DNA of 64,000 bases, taken from assembly GCF_030518195.1 (NCBI RefSeq), contig NZ_JAULSC010000004.1, positions 62,001-126,000 on the forward strand. The letters run 5' to 3'. This DNA comes from Nocardioides cremeus (GTDB taxonomy: Bacteria > Actinomycetota > Actinomycetes > Propionibacteriales > Nocardioidaceae). The notes beneath the pieces were generated by a model that saw only the letters and a program-made list of their open reading frames with translations, was not told where the DNA came from and did not search any database. The position numbers were made by a program, and so were the translations under genes. Shown one piece after another: positions 56,840 through 64,000 of the stretch (position 1 is the stretch's first letter; each line of letters opens with the position of its first letter).

Positions 56840-57199
56840 ATGACTGCTTCCTCCCCCGGCCCCGTCCACCCCGCTCCACTGGCGGGCCGACGTCGCCTGC
56901 TGGGAGTCGTGAAGCTCGGTGTCGTGGTGGCGATCATCGCGGTCGTCACCGGCACCCTCGTGGGCGGGACGACGCCCTCGCGCTCGCCCGTCGACCCCAG
57001 CAGCGACCGCCTCGCCCGGCTCATGGAGGTCTACGACTGCTCCACCACCGGCCTCGACGACGGGGTGGTGCCGGGCTCGGCCGTGCTGCGCTCCACCGAC
57101 GGCGCGCTGCGGATGGTCACCTTCGAGCGCGGCTGGGCGGCCTACGACGGCAGCGGGTCGGGCACCCTGGTCGCCGTCTGCGCCGCACCCCTGAACTGA
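56840..57199 (+). CDS. Small membrane-anchored secreted protein, paralogue 2
   Basis: 119 residues. One membrane helix (about 22-45: GVVKLGVVVAIIAVVTGTLVGG) and an exterior domain LARLMEVYDCSTTGLDDGVVPGSAVLRSTDGALRMVTFERGW, GTLVAVCAA that aligns with paralogue 1 without gaps, including both cysteines. A conserved CSTTG-x2-DG-x2-PGSA-x-LR pattern defines the family. It is close to a tandem duplication; function unknown. ATG at 56840. Confidence 0.7.
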   Translation: MTASSPGPVHPAPLAGRRRLLGVVKLGVVVAIIAVVTGTLVGGTTPSRSPVDPSSDRLARLMEVYDCSTTGLDDGVVPGSAVLRSTDGALRMVTFERGWAAYDGSGSGTLVAVCAAPLN

Positions 57200-57233
57200 C
57201 GCACGACCAGCGGCCGGAGGCCAGCGGGCAGCG

Positions 57234-57776
57234 CTAGCTCGTCTCGATCCGCTTCGCGCCGCTCGCGTGGTGCCGGGCCAGCTCCTGGTAGCCGGCGGCG
57301 TTGTGCTCGACCCACTGCTGCGAGCTGGTGCCCTCGATCGGCTTGACCACCTTGCACGGCACGCCGGCCGCGACGACGCCCGCGGGGATCTGGGTGCCGG
57401 GGGTCACCACCGACCCGGCGGCCACGAGCGTGCCGCCGCCGATGCGGGCGCCGTCGAGCAGCGTCGAGCCGTTGCCGACCAGCGCCTGCTCGCCCACCTC
57501 GGCGCAGTGCACGACGCAGCCGTGCCCGATGGTGGCGTTCGGGCCGATCGACAGGTGCTCCCCGGGGGCCGCGTGCAGCACCGAGTTGTCCTGCACGTTG
57601 GTGCCCTCGCGCACCACGATCGAGCAGACGTCGGCGCGCACCACGACGCCGTACCAGATGCTGGCGCCCTTCTCGACGACCACGTCGCCGATCAGGGTCG
57701 CGGTGGGGGCCACCCAGGCCTCGGGGTGCACGGAGGGTCGCTTGCCGTCGAGCTCGAAGAGGTTCACGGGGCACAT
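57234..57776 (-). CDS. Gamma carbonic anhydrase-like left-handed beta-helix protein
   Basis: 180 residues. Hexapeptide repeats of a left-handed parallel beta helix: VAPTATLIGDVVVEKGASIWYGVVVRAD, then NVQDNSVLHAAPGEHLSIG, NATIGHGCVVHCAEVGEQALVG and PAGVVAAGVPCKVV. The zinc ligands sit in NSVLHA, GHGCVVHC, as in PaaY/YrdA-type gamma carbonic anhydrases. Catalysis of CO2 hydration or another carboxy/CoA reaction is possible. ATG at 57776; a GTG at 57767 is an alternative start. Confidence 0.85.
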   Translation of the reverse strand: MCPVNLFELDGKRPSVHPEAWVAPTATLIGDVVVEKGASIWYGVVVRADVCSIVVREGTNVQDNSVLHAAPGEHLSIGPNATIGHGCVVHCAEVGEQALVGNGSTLLDGARIGGGTLVAAGSVVTPGTQIPAGVVAAGVPCKVVKPIEGTSSQQWVEHNAAGYQELARHHASGAKRIETS

Positions 57777-57832
57777 CCTGCCCGCGACGCCCGGCCCCTG
57801 CGCACGGGGTCCGGCGCACGGCCCGAGCACGA

Positions 57833-57865
57833 CGAACGCCCCGGAGCGGTGCTCCGGGGCGTTCG
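57833..57865 (-). terminator. Terminator of tRNA-Ser (CGA)
   Basis: CGAACGCCCCGGAGC pairs perfectly with GCTCCGGGGCGTTCG around GGT, a 15-bp stem lying just after the tRNA 3' end on the minus strand. Confidence 0.85.
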
Positions 57866-57872
57866 GTCCAGC

Positions 57873-57960
57873 TGGCGGTGGCGGTGGGATTTGAACCCAC
57901 GGTGGGTTGCCCCACACATCATTTCGAGTGATGCACCTTCGGCCTCTCGGACACGCCACC
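57873..57960 (-). tRNA. tRNA-Ser (CGA)
   Basis: 88 nt including an encoded CCA (57875-57873). Acceptor GGTGGCG pairs with CGCCACC. The anticodon loop CTCGAAA gives CGA at 57926-57924, which reads TCG. The variable arm TGTGGGGCAACCCAC is typical of tRNA-Ser, and GGTTCAAATCC forms the T arm. Confidence 0.95.
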
Positions 57961-57998
57961 GCCGGTGAATGTACCGGAGGCGTCGTGCTCGGGCGAAA

Positions 57999-60332
57999 TC
58001 AGCCTCTGTCGACGGCGGTCGCCGGATCGGCGACCAGCAGCACGTGCAGGCGGCGCGGGCCGTGCACGCCCTCGACGCGGTCGAGCTCGATGTCGCTGGT
58101 GGCCGAGGGGCCGCTGATCCAGGTCAGGGCCCGTCCCGCGCGCACCGCCGCGGCCAGCCGGTCCACGGCGTCGGGCACGTCGGGCACCACCTGGTCGGCG
58201 CGCACCACGACGACGTGGCGGTCGGGCACCAGGCTCAGCGCCCGGCGGCCCTGGCCGGGTCCGTGGTCGAGCACGATCGTGCCGGTCTCGGCGACCCCGA
58301 CGCTCGCGCTGGTGAGCACCGCGTCGACGCCGTCGAGGTCGGCCCACGACAGGGCATCGTCGGGCACGGCCCTCTCGCCCAGCGCCGCCAGCAGCGCCTC
58401 GGCGGTCCCGTCCGGTACGACGACCCGGTCGGTCGGCGCGAACAGGCCCGCGACGTGGGCGGCCAGGTCGGCGACCGCCACCCGCTCGACGACGGCGCGG
58501 TAGTCGGCGACCCGCTCGGCGAAGAGGTCGAGCACCTGGGCGGGCGTGCCCACCGGGCCCACCGGCGCCGGGACCGGCTCGGGTGTGGGGACGACCCCGG
58601 CCAGCGCCGCGCGGACCCGGTCGAGCACCTCGGCGCGGGCGCCGGTCGGGTCGGCGGGGGCGCTCGGGGAGCGGTGGGCTGGCAACCGTTCCGGCTCCGG
58701 GACCGGTTGCCGGCCCACCGCCGACCCGGGCTGGGCGGCCGGCGGCTCGGGCGGCGGTGCGTCAGCAACCGGACGACCGGGCAGGTCGGTTGCCTGCTCA
58801 CCGCCGACCCCGGGGCCGGGCTCGGTGCGGCCGCCGTCGGTGCGCGCCCACCACGCTCGGAACGACTCGCGGGGCGGGGCGGGCAGGTCGCGGGCGCCGG
58901 TCCAGGCCGCGGCGCCCGGCCCGGGCAGGCGTCCTGCGGCGGGACGACCGCCCGGCAGCGTCGTACGCGACAGGCGAGCCAGGACCCGCCCCGACAGCCC
59001 GGAGGCCTTCTCGACCAGGCCCAGCCGGGACGCGTCGGAGAAGGCCCAGGCCGCGGCCCTCATGGCCAGCGCCTCGGGCTTCGGGACCCGGTCGCCGCGG
59101 TGCGAGTCGACCACCTTGGAGCGCAGGTGCACCAGCACCTCGGGGATGTCGATGCGCACCGGGCAGGCCTCGAAGCAGGCCCCGCACAGCGACGAGGCGT
59201 AGGGCAGCGAGTCGGTCTGCGGGTCGCCCTGGCCGTGCAGCAGGGGGTTGAGGATCGCGCCGATCGGGCCCGGGTAGACCGAGCCGTAGGCGTGCCCGCC
59301 GGTGCGCTCGTAGACCGGGCAGACGTTGAGGCAGGCCGAGCAGCGGATGCAGCGCAGCGCCTGACGCCCGACGTCGTCGGCGAGCGCGCGGGTGCGGCCG
59401 TTGTCGAGGAGCACCACGTGCACCTCCCGCGGGCCGTCGGCGCCGCCGTCCCCGCCGTCCGGGTCGGTGACCCCGGACCAGGTCGAGGTGTAGGGGTTCA
59501 TCCGCTCGCCGGTCGAGGAGCGCGGCAGCAGCCGCAGCAGCGGGTCGAGCTCGGCCCAGGTGGGCACCACCTTCTCGATGCCCACCACCGAGACCAGCAC
59601 CTCGGGCAGGGTCAGGCACATCCGCCCGTTGCCCTCCGACTCGACCACCACGAGGGTGCCGGTCTCGGCGACGGCGAAGTTGGCGCCCGAGACCCCGACC
59701 TTCGCGCGCAGGAACTTCTCGCGCAGGTGCTCGCGGGCCGCCCCGGCGAGGACGGCGGGGTCGTCGCTCAGGTCGGCGGGCGCGGGGCGGCCGACGTCGG
59801 CCATCCGGCGCAGGAAGATCTCGCGGATCTCGGCGCGGTTGCGGTGGATCGCGGGCACGAGGATGTGGGAGGGCAGGTCGTCGCCGAGCTGCACGATCAG
59901 CTCGGCCAGGTCGGTCTCCCAGGCGGCGATCCCCTCGGCCTCGAGCGCCTCGTTGAGCCCGATCTCCTGGGTGGCCATCGACTTGACCTTGACCACCTCG
60001 TCGGCGCCGTGGGCCCGGGCGACGCGCGCGACGACTGCGTTGGCCTCGGCGGCGTCGCGGGCCCAGTGCACGGTCGCGCCTGCCTCGGTCAGGGTGCGCT
60101 CGAGGGTCTCCAGGTGGGTGGCCAGGTCGTCGAGGGCGCGCTGCTTGACCGCCGCCCCGGCCAGGCGGAGGTCCTCCCAGATCCCGGCCTCCTCGAGCTC
60201 GCCCACCACGGCGGCCCGCTTGGCGCGGATCACCCCGGTCGCGTGCGCCAGGTTGTGGCGCAGCTGGGTGTCGCCCAGCGCCGCCCGCGCCGCCTCCGGG
60301 AAGGCCGGCATCCCCACGAACGTGCCGCTCAC
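57999..60332 (-). CDS. Fused LutB-LutC L-lactate utilisation protein
   Basis: 777 residues. LutB part: an LUD domain (about 30-290), the Fe-S motif CIRCSACLNVCP (Cys328, 331, 334, 338) and a second motif CGACFEACPV (Cys383, 386, 390). LutC part: a second LUD domain (about 570-777: VVPDGTAEALLAAL, VGVAETGTIVLDHGPGQGRRALSL). In Bacillus LutA, LutB and LutC are separate and act together to oxidise L-lactate. Here B and C are one protein, joined by a Pro-rich linker (about 508-554) that is built from repeat units (58671-58811). GTG at 60332 overlaps the lutA stop. Confidence 0.9.
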   Translation of the reverse strand: MSGTFVGMPAFPEAARAALGDTQLRHNLAHATGVIRAKRAAVVGELEEAGIWEDLRLAGAAVKQRALDDLATHLETLERTLTEAGATVHWARDAAEANAVVARVARAHGADEVVKVKSMATQEIGLNEALEAEGIAAWETDLAELIVQLGDDLPSHILVPAIHRNRAEIREIFLRRMADVGRPAPADLSDDPAVLAGAAREHLREKFLRAKVGVSGANFAVAETGTLVVVESEGNGRMCLTLPEVLVSVVGIEKVVPTWAELDPLLRLLPRSSTGERMNPYTSTWSGVTDPDGGDGGADGPREVHVVLLDNGRTRALADDVGRQALRCIRCSACLNVCPVYERTGGHAYGSVYPGPIGAILNPLLHGQGDPQTDSLPYASSLCGACFEACPVRIDIPEVLVHLRSKVVDSHRGDRVPKPEALAMRAAAWAFSDASRLGLVEKASGLSGRVLARLSRTTLPGGRPAAGRLPGPGAAAWTGARDLPAPPRESFRAWWARTDGGRTEPGPGVGGEQATDLPGRPVADAPPPEPPAAQPGSAVGRQPVPEPERLPAHRSPSAPADPTGARAEVLDRVRAALAGVVPTPEPVPAPVGPVGTPAQVLDLFAERVADYRAVVERVAVADLAAHVAGLFAPTDRVVVPDGTAEALLAALGERAVPDDALSWADLDGVDAVLTSASVGVAETGTIVLDHGPGQGRRALSLVPDRHVVVVRADQVVPDVPDAVDRLAAAVRAGRALTWISGPSATSDIELDRVEGVHGPRRLHVLLVADPATAVDRG
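58671..58811. repeat. In-frame palindromic repeats in the LutB-LutC linker
   Basis: GCGGTGGGCTGGCAACCG (58671-58688) is inverted as CGGTTGCCGGCCCACCGC (58704-58721) with one mismatch. A second pair lies at 58753-58771 and 58787-58805 (CAGCAACCG and CGGTTGCC cores). CACCGCCGACCC recurs at 58717 and 58800, 83 bp apart. The total is about 141 bp, a multiple of three, so the reading frame stays open. Confidence 0.85.
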
Positions 60333-61084
60333 GACTGTCCCTCCGTGCCCTCGGTCGCCGCCAGCACCTCGGCCAGGTGCACCACCCGCACCCCCGAGCG
60401 CTGCCGCGACAGCACCCCGCCCACGTGCATCAGGCAGCTGTTGTCGCCGGCCACCAGCACCTCCGCCCCGGTCGAGCGCACGTGCCTGGCCTTGTCGGCC
60501 CCCATCGCCACCGACGTGTCGGCGTTCTTCACCGCGAACGTCCCGCCGAAGCCGCAGCACTCCTCGGCCTTCGGCAGGTCGACCAGCCGCAGCCCCTGCA
60601 CCGCCTCCAGCAGCTGCCGGGGCCGGTCACCCACGCCCAGCATCCGCAGCGAGTGGCAGGTCGGGTGGTAGGTCACGGTGTGCGGGAAGTAGGCACCCAC
60701 GTCGGTCACCCCCAGCACGTCGACCAGGAACTCGCTCAGCTCGTACGTCGGCGGCGCGGCCGCCACCGCCCCCACCAGCTCCGGGTCGCTCCCGTTGACA
60801 GCCCCGCGGTCGGCCACCAGCGCGTGCTGGTGGCGCGCCGACCCGGCGCACGACCCGCTCGGGGTGACGATCGCGTCGTACCCGGCGAAGGCGTCGACGT
60901 AGGTGCGCACCACCGGCACCGCCTCGTCGAGGTAGCCGGTGTTGACCATCGGCTGCGCGCAGCAGGTCTGCGCGGCAGGGAAGTCGACCTCGCAGCCGAG
61001 CCGGCGCAGCAGCCGCACGACCGCCTTGCCGGTCTCGGGGAACATCGCGTCGTTGACGCAGGTGACGGACAACGCGACTCGCAT
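60329..61084 (-). CDS. lutA: LutA-type lactate oxidation protein
   Basis: 251 residues with two CCG domains: CCAQPMVNTGY near 41 and AEECCGFGGTFAVK near 178, plus a CAGSARHQH segment near 85. LutA-type proteins carry Fe-S or heterodisulfide-like redox centres and act with LutB and LutC. ATG at 61084 after GGAGAG; a GTG at 61120 would add twelve residues. The stop overlaps the LutBC start. Confidence 0.9.
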   Translation of the reverse strand: MRVALSVTCVNDAMFPETGKAVVRLLRRLGCEVDFPAAQTCCAQPMVNTGYLDEAVPVVRTYVDAFAGYDAIVTPSGSCAGSARHQHALVADRGAVNGSDPELVGAVAAAPPTYELSEFLVDVLGVTDVGAYFPHTVTYHPTCHSLRMLGVGDRPRQLLEAVQGLRLVDLPKAEECCGFGGTFAVKNADTSVAMGADKARHVRSTGAEVLVAGDNSCLMHVGGVLSRQRSGVRVVHLAEVLAATEGTEGQS

Positions 61085-61142
61085 GGGACCACTCTCCGGG
61101 GCGGGGGCGGTGCGTGTCACCAGTGCCGCGCCGGACGGACCC

Positions 61143-62411
61143 TCAGGCGAGGCCCACCCGCTGAACGAACTCGTTGACGAACACCCCGTCGGGGTCGACG
61201 CGACGTCGCAGCGACCGGAAGTCCTCGGCCCGCTCGTACGCCGCCGCCGCGGTGAACCCGGGCTTGAAGACCTTGCCCCAGTGCGGGCGCGGGGCGAAGG
61301 GAGCCAGCGCCGACTCGACCCGCTCGACCGCGGCGGCCACCTCGGCCGGCCGGTTGCGCCAGGTGAAGTGCAGCGCCAGCGAGTCGCGGCCCTGGGCCGG
61401 CGAGAGCCAGAGGTCGTCGGCGGCGACGGTGCGCAGCTCGCTGGCGTGCAGCAGCGGGTCGAGCTCCTCGCCCAGGGGGCGCAGCGCGGCGAGCGCCGCG
61501 CCGGCCTGCTCGAGGGGCACGAACCACTCGCTCTGGATCTCGTCGCCCTGGCTGGGCTCGCGGTCGTGGCGGAAGTGCGGGAGCCGCTCGATCCAGGGGC
61601 CGTCGGTGCCGCGCAGGGTCATCGAGTCGCCCAGGCCGAGCAGCGGGGAGCCGGCGCCCGCGGCGACGGCCTCCCCCATCAGCTCGGCGGCGCGGTCGAG
61701 GTCGCGGCCGGGGTCCGGCACCCGGGCCTTGACCAGCACCTCCCCCACGAGGTCGCCGGCCCAGCGGGTGAAGACGCTGGTGCTGAACCCGAGGTCCAGG
61801 ACCCCCACGGGGTCGGCCAGCAGGTCGTCCCAGCGCAGGTCGAGGTGCAGCTCCTGGCGCAGGTCGTAGGGCGCCACCAGGTCGAGCTCGACCTCGACGA
61901 CCACGCCCAGCGCCCCCAGTGCCACCACGCTGCCCAGGTGGTCGGGCTCGCCGCGGCGCACCGTGCGCAGCGCCCCGTCGGGCCCCACGAGCACCAGCGC
62001 CGCGACCGCGGCACCGAGCGACTGGTTGCCGGTGCCCGAGCCGTGGGTGCCGGTGGCCACGGCGCCCGCGGTGGAGATGTGCGGCAGCGAGCCCATGTTG
62101 GGCAGCGCCAGGCCGGCTTCGTGCACGGCGCGGGCCACGACGGCGTACCGCTGGCCGCCGCGGACGGTGACCGTGCGCGCGGGCACGTCGACGACGACCG
62201 GGTCGGGGAAGCCGGTCGTGCTGAGCAGGGTGCCGTCGGTGTCGCAGAGGTCGTTGAAGGAGTGCCGGGTGCCCAGCACGCGCACCTTCGCGGCCGCCGC
62301 GACCTCGCGCTGCACCTCGGCGACGCTGCGGGCCTCCACGAAGCGGCCGGCACGATAGGTGTGCGAGCCCGCCCAGTTGCGGATCAGCCCGACCGGGCCC
62401 GCGCCGTTCAC
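61143..62411 (-). CDS. Alditol oxidase-like FAD protein
   Basis: 422 residues. An FAD-binding PCMH domain (VRVLGTRHSFNDLCDTDG with His50 at the position of the covalently flavinylated His46 of Streptomyces AldO; LPNMGSLPHISTAGAVATGTHGSGTG) and a D-arabinono-lactone oxidase C-terminal domain with RPHWGKVF near 380. Such enzymes oxidise sugar alcohols such as xylitol and sorbitol, giving H2O2. The GTG at 62411 overlaps the tadA stop; lutA follows 58 bp later, implying a shared operon. Substrate is not fixed by sequence alone. Confidence 0.85.
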   Translation of the reverse strand: MNGAGPVGLIRNWAGSHTYRAGRFVEARSVAEVQREVAAAAKVRVLGTRHSFNDLCDTDGTLLSTTGFPDPVVVDVPARTVTVRGGQRYAVVARAVHEAGLALPNMGSLPHISTAGAVATGTHGSGTGNQSLGAAVAALVLVGPDGALRTVRRGEPDHLGSVVALGALGVVVEVELDLVAPYDLRQELHLDLRWDDLLADPVGVLDLGFSTSVFTRWAGDLVGEVLVKARVPDPGRDLDRAAELMGEAVAAGAGSPLLGLGDSMTLRGTDGPWIERLPHFRHDREPSQGDEIQSEWFVPLEQAGAALAALRPLGEELDPLLHASELRTVAADDLWLSPAQGRDSLALHFTWRNRPAEVAAAVERVESALAPFAPRPHWGKVFKPGFTAAAAYERAEDFRSLRRRVDPDGVFVNEFVQRVGLA

Positions 62412-62899
62412 GGCGGCGTCCCGGCCCCGCGCTGGGCGGCGAAGAACTCCTGCAGCAGCACGGCCGACTCGTCGGCCAGCACCCCCGCGAGCACCTCGGG
62501 CCGGTGGTTGAGGCGGCGGTCGCGCACCACGTCCCAGAGGCTGCCCACCGCCCCGGCCTTGTCGTCGTACGCCGCGAAGACGACGCGCTCGACCCGGCTC
62601 AGCACCGCCGCGCCGGCGCACATCGTGCACGGCTCGAGCGTCACCACGAGGGTGCACCCCTCCAGGCGCCACTCGCCGCGGGCCCGCGCCGCCTCACGCA
62701 GCGCGACCACCTCGGCGTGCCCGGTGGGATCGGCCTCGGCCTCGCGCACGTTGCGGCCGCGGCCCAGCACGGCACCGGTCGCGTCGACGACCACGGCGCC
62801 GATCGGCACGTCGCCGGTGGCCAGCGCGGCGCGCGCCTCGTCGAGGGCAGCGCGCATCTCCGGCTCCCAGGAGCCGGTGGGGCGGGCGGTGGTGCTCAC
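62408..62899 (-). CDS. tadA: tRNA adenosine-34 deaminase
   Basis: 163 residues. The zinc-dependent deaminase motif is intact: His61 with Glu63 (HAEVVAL) and Cys91, Cys94 (EPCTMCAGA). TadA converts A34 to inosine in tRNA-Arg(ACG). The family's substrate-binding block AAYDDKAGAVGSLWDVVRDRRLNHRPEV is present. GTG at 62899 overlaps the stop of the companion gene upstream; its own stop overlaps the alditol oxidase start. Confidence 0.93.
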   Translation of the reverse strand: MSTTARPTGSWEPEMRAALDEARAALATGDVPIGAVVVDATGAVLGRGRNVREAEADPTGHAEVVALREAARARGEWRLEGCTLVVTLEPCTMCAGAAVLSRVERVVFAAYDDKAGAVGSLWDVVRDRRLNHRPEVLAGVLADESAVLLQEFFAAQRGAGTPP

Positions 62900-63381
62900 G
62901 CCGAGGTCAGGCCGACCACGTCGTCGAAGAGCTCGCCGAAGCCCAGGCGGCGCGCGACCTCGGAGAGCAGCTCGTCGGGGTAGAGCTCCTCGTCGTCGAT
63001 GAGCTCGGCCATGGTGGCGGCGCTGACGCCCAGGTCGGCGAGCAGCCCCACCTCGCCGGCGGGCTCGGGCTCGTCGTCGTCCTCGGGGTCGGGCAGGTGC
63101 AGGTGCTCGAGCACCGAGGCCGCCAGCTCCCACTCCTCGGCGGCGGTCACGTCGGAGAGCAGCACCCGCGTGGAGCCGCCCGAGACGCGCACCAGCACGA
63201 AGAAGTCCTCGTCGATCGCGACCAGCCCCAGGGTGCCGGCGTCGCCGGGGAAGCGTCGCAGCGCGCTCGCGAGCACGTCGACGTCCTCGAGGTGGTCGTG
63301 GGTCAGCTCCGCGACGACCCACTCGCCGTCGGTGCGGTAGGCCGCCAGCGCGAAGTCGACCTCGTCGAACTGCTCGGCCAT
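62896..63381 (-). CDS. TadA-associated protein
   Basis: 161 residues, acidic, with FDEVDFALAAYRTDGEWVVAEL at the start and EDFFVLVRVSGGSTRVLLSDVTAAEEWELA in the centre, a pattern of the actinobacterial tRNA adenosine deaminase-associated family. A DDDEPEP run precedes the C-terminal helices. Its exact function is not known; the four-base overlap with tadA suggests they act together. ATG at 63381. It is divergent from upp. Confidence 0.85.
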   Translation of the reverse strand: MAEQFDEVDFALAAYRTDGEWVVAELTHDHLEDVDVLASALRRFPGDAGTLGLVAIDEDFFVLVRVSGGSTRVLLSDVTAAEEWELAASVLEHLHLPDPEDDDEPEPAGEVGLLADLGVSAATMAELIDDEELYPDELLSEVARRLGFGELFDDVVGLTSA

Positions 63382-63519
63382 GGGGGCACCCTCCGGGGAC
63401 GGACGAACCACGCTGCTGCACGGACGTGCGGCACTTCCTACAGTGACAGACGTCCGGGTGCGGCGACCAGTCCCTTTCCCGCGCTCCACCCCTCCGGGGA
63501 GGCGCACTAGGGTGTCGCC

Positions 63520-64000
63520 ATGCGCACCCACGTCGTGGACCACCCGCTCGTCACCCACAAGCTCACCACGCTGCGGGACCAGGGCACCGACTCGCCGACC
63601 TTCCGGGCGCTGACCGACGAGCTGGTCACCCTGCTGGCCTACGAGGCCACCCGCGACGTGCGGGTCACCACCGTCGAGATCCAGACCCCGGTCTCGGCCG
63701 CCACCGGCGTGCGGCTCGACTCCCCCAAGCCGCTGGTGGTGCCGATCCTGCGCGCCGGGCTGGGCATGCTCGACGGGATGATGCGCCTGCTGCCGACCGC
63801 GGAGGTCGGGTTCCTGGGCATGGTGCGCAACGAGGACACGCTCGAGGCGTCGACGTACGCCGAGCGGCTGCCCGACGACCTGTCGGGTCGCCAGTGCTAC
63901 GTGCTCGACCCGATGCTGGCCACCGGCGGCACCCTGGCCGCGGCGATCCGCTTCCTCACCGACCGCGGCGCCGACCACATCACCGCGATCTGCCTGCTCG
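63520..64000 (+). CDS. upp: Uracil phosphoribosyltransferase, N-terminal part
   Basis: 160 of about 210 residues; the gene runs off the right edge. [21 protein letters not shown] is the typical start, [14 protein letters not shown] and [11 protein letters not shown] match Upp, and the PRPP-binding motif [16 protein letters not shown] lies at the end. It makes UMP from uracil and PRPP in pyrimidine salvage. ATG at 63520. It faces away from the TadA-associated gene. Confidence 0.95.
   Translation, partial: MRTHVVDHPLVTHKLTTLRDQGTDSPTFRALTDELVTLLAYEATRDVRVTTVEIQTPVSAATGVRLDSPKPLVVPILRAGLGMLDGMMRLLPTAEVGFLGMVRNEDTLEASTYAERLPDDLSGRQCYVLDPMLATGGTLAAAIRFLTDRGADHITAICLL

Overview
The window comes from a chromosome of a high-GC Gram-positive actinobacterium. 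The evidence is very high G+C, frequent GTG starts, many 4-base GTGA/ATGA gene overlaps, a WhiB regulator, mycosin and Ecc type VII secretion genes, and a gene order matching the acs-marP-nth-crp-ArsA-whiB4-ponA2 block of Mycobacterium tuberculosis (Rv3667-Rv3683). The mix of genes best suits Nocardioidaceae, probably Nocardioides; that assignment is inference. No phage, transposase, integrase or CRISPR array was found, so this reads as core chromosome with a few accessory islands.

Layout. 1-7.9 kb: truncated nitrate transporter, phosphoesterase, a DUF4212/sodium-solute symporter pair, acetyl-CoA synthetase and NhaA, with Crp-like sites before the symporter and a 127-bp A/T-free G/C tract before acs. 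7.9-13.9 kb: the nth-tlpA-nudix-marP operon, divergent crp, and an ECF sigma factor with a putative membrane partner. 14-25 kb: MBL hydrolase, Nudix, RidA, DUF4177, a BCCT carrier, two ArsA-type ATPases, WhiB4-like regulator, PonA2-like penicillin-binding protein, YqeY and a phosphoesterase. 25-33 kb: tRNA-Pro, asd-lysC, recR-DUF5063, ybaB, dnaX, SRP RNA and tRNA-Ser. 33.5-44.3 kb: a type VII secretion locus with mycosin, EccB, EccD, two WXG100 proteins, a second EccD-like protein and divergent EccC; no EccE is present. 44-52 kb: two genes with KstR-like steroid operators, an antiporter, an aminotransferase and a WXG-like/alpha-beta hydrolase pair. 52-57 kb: secreted beta-propeller, VWA-MoxR pair and two tandem paralogous small secreted proteins. 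57-64 kb: gamma carbonic anhydrase-like protein, tRNA-Ser, a fused LutB-LutC, LutA, alditol oxidase-like protein, TadA with its companion, and upp.

The most unusual signal is not a protein. At least six places carry compact arrays of short inverted and tandem repeats. Three share an approximately 21-22-nt unit beginning GAsCCGGC (acs-nhaA gap, ponA2 3' end, mycP 3' end). Two others have unrelated sequences but a similar build, and one is a perfectly centred 88-bp nested palindrome. In three arrays the stop codon of the adjacent gene, and in two of them also the last seven residues, lie inside the repeat. A fifth array lies in frame in the linker of the LutB-LutC fusion. I read these as spreading palindromic elements that act as, or have captured, gene ends.

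Likely working links: acetate-type uptake and activation (symporter plus acs) under Crp; envelope maintenance (MarP, PonA2, WhiB4-like, ArsA ATPases); aspartate-family amino acid synthesis (asd, lysC); replication and repair (dnaX, recR, nth); WXG100 protein export; and lactate or sugar-alcohol oxidation (LutA, LutBC, alditol oxidase). All functions are read from sequence motifs and family knowledge; no searches were run.
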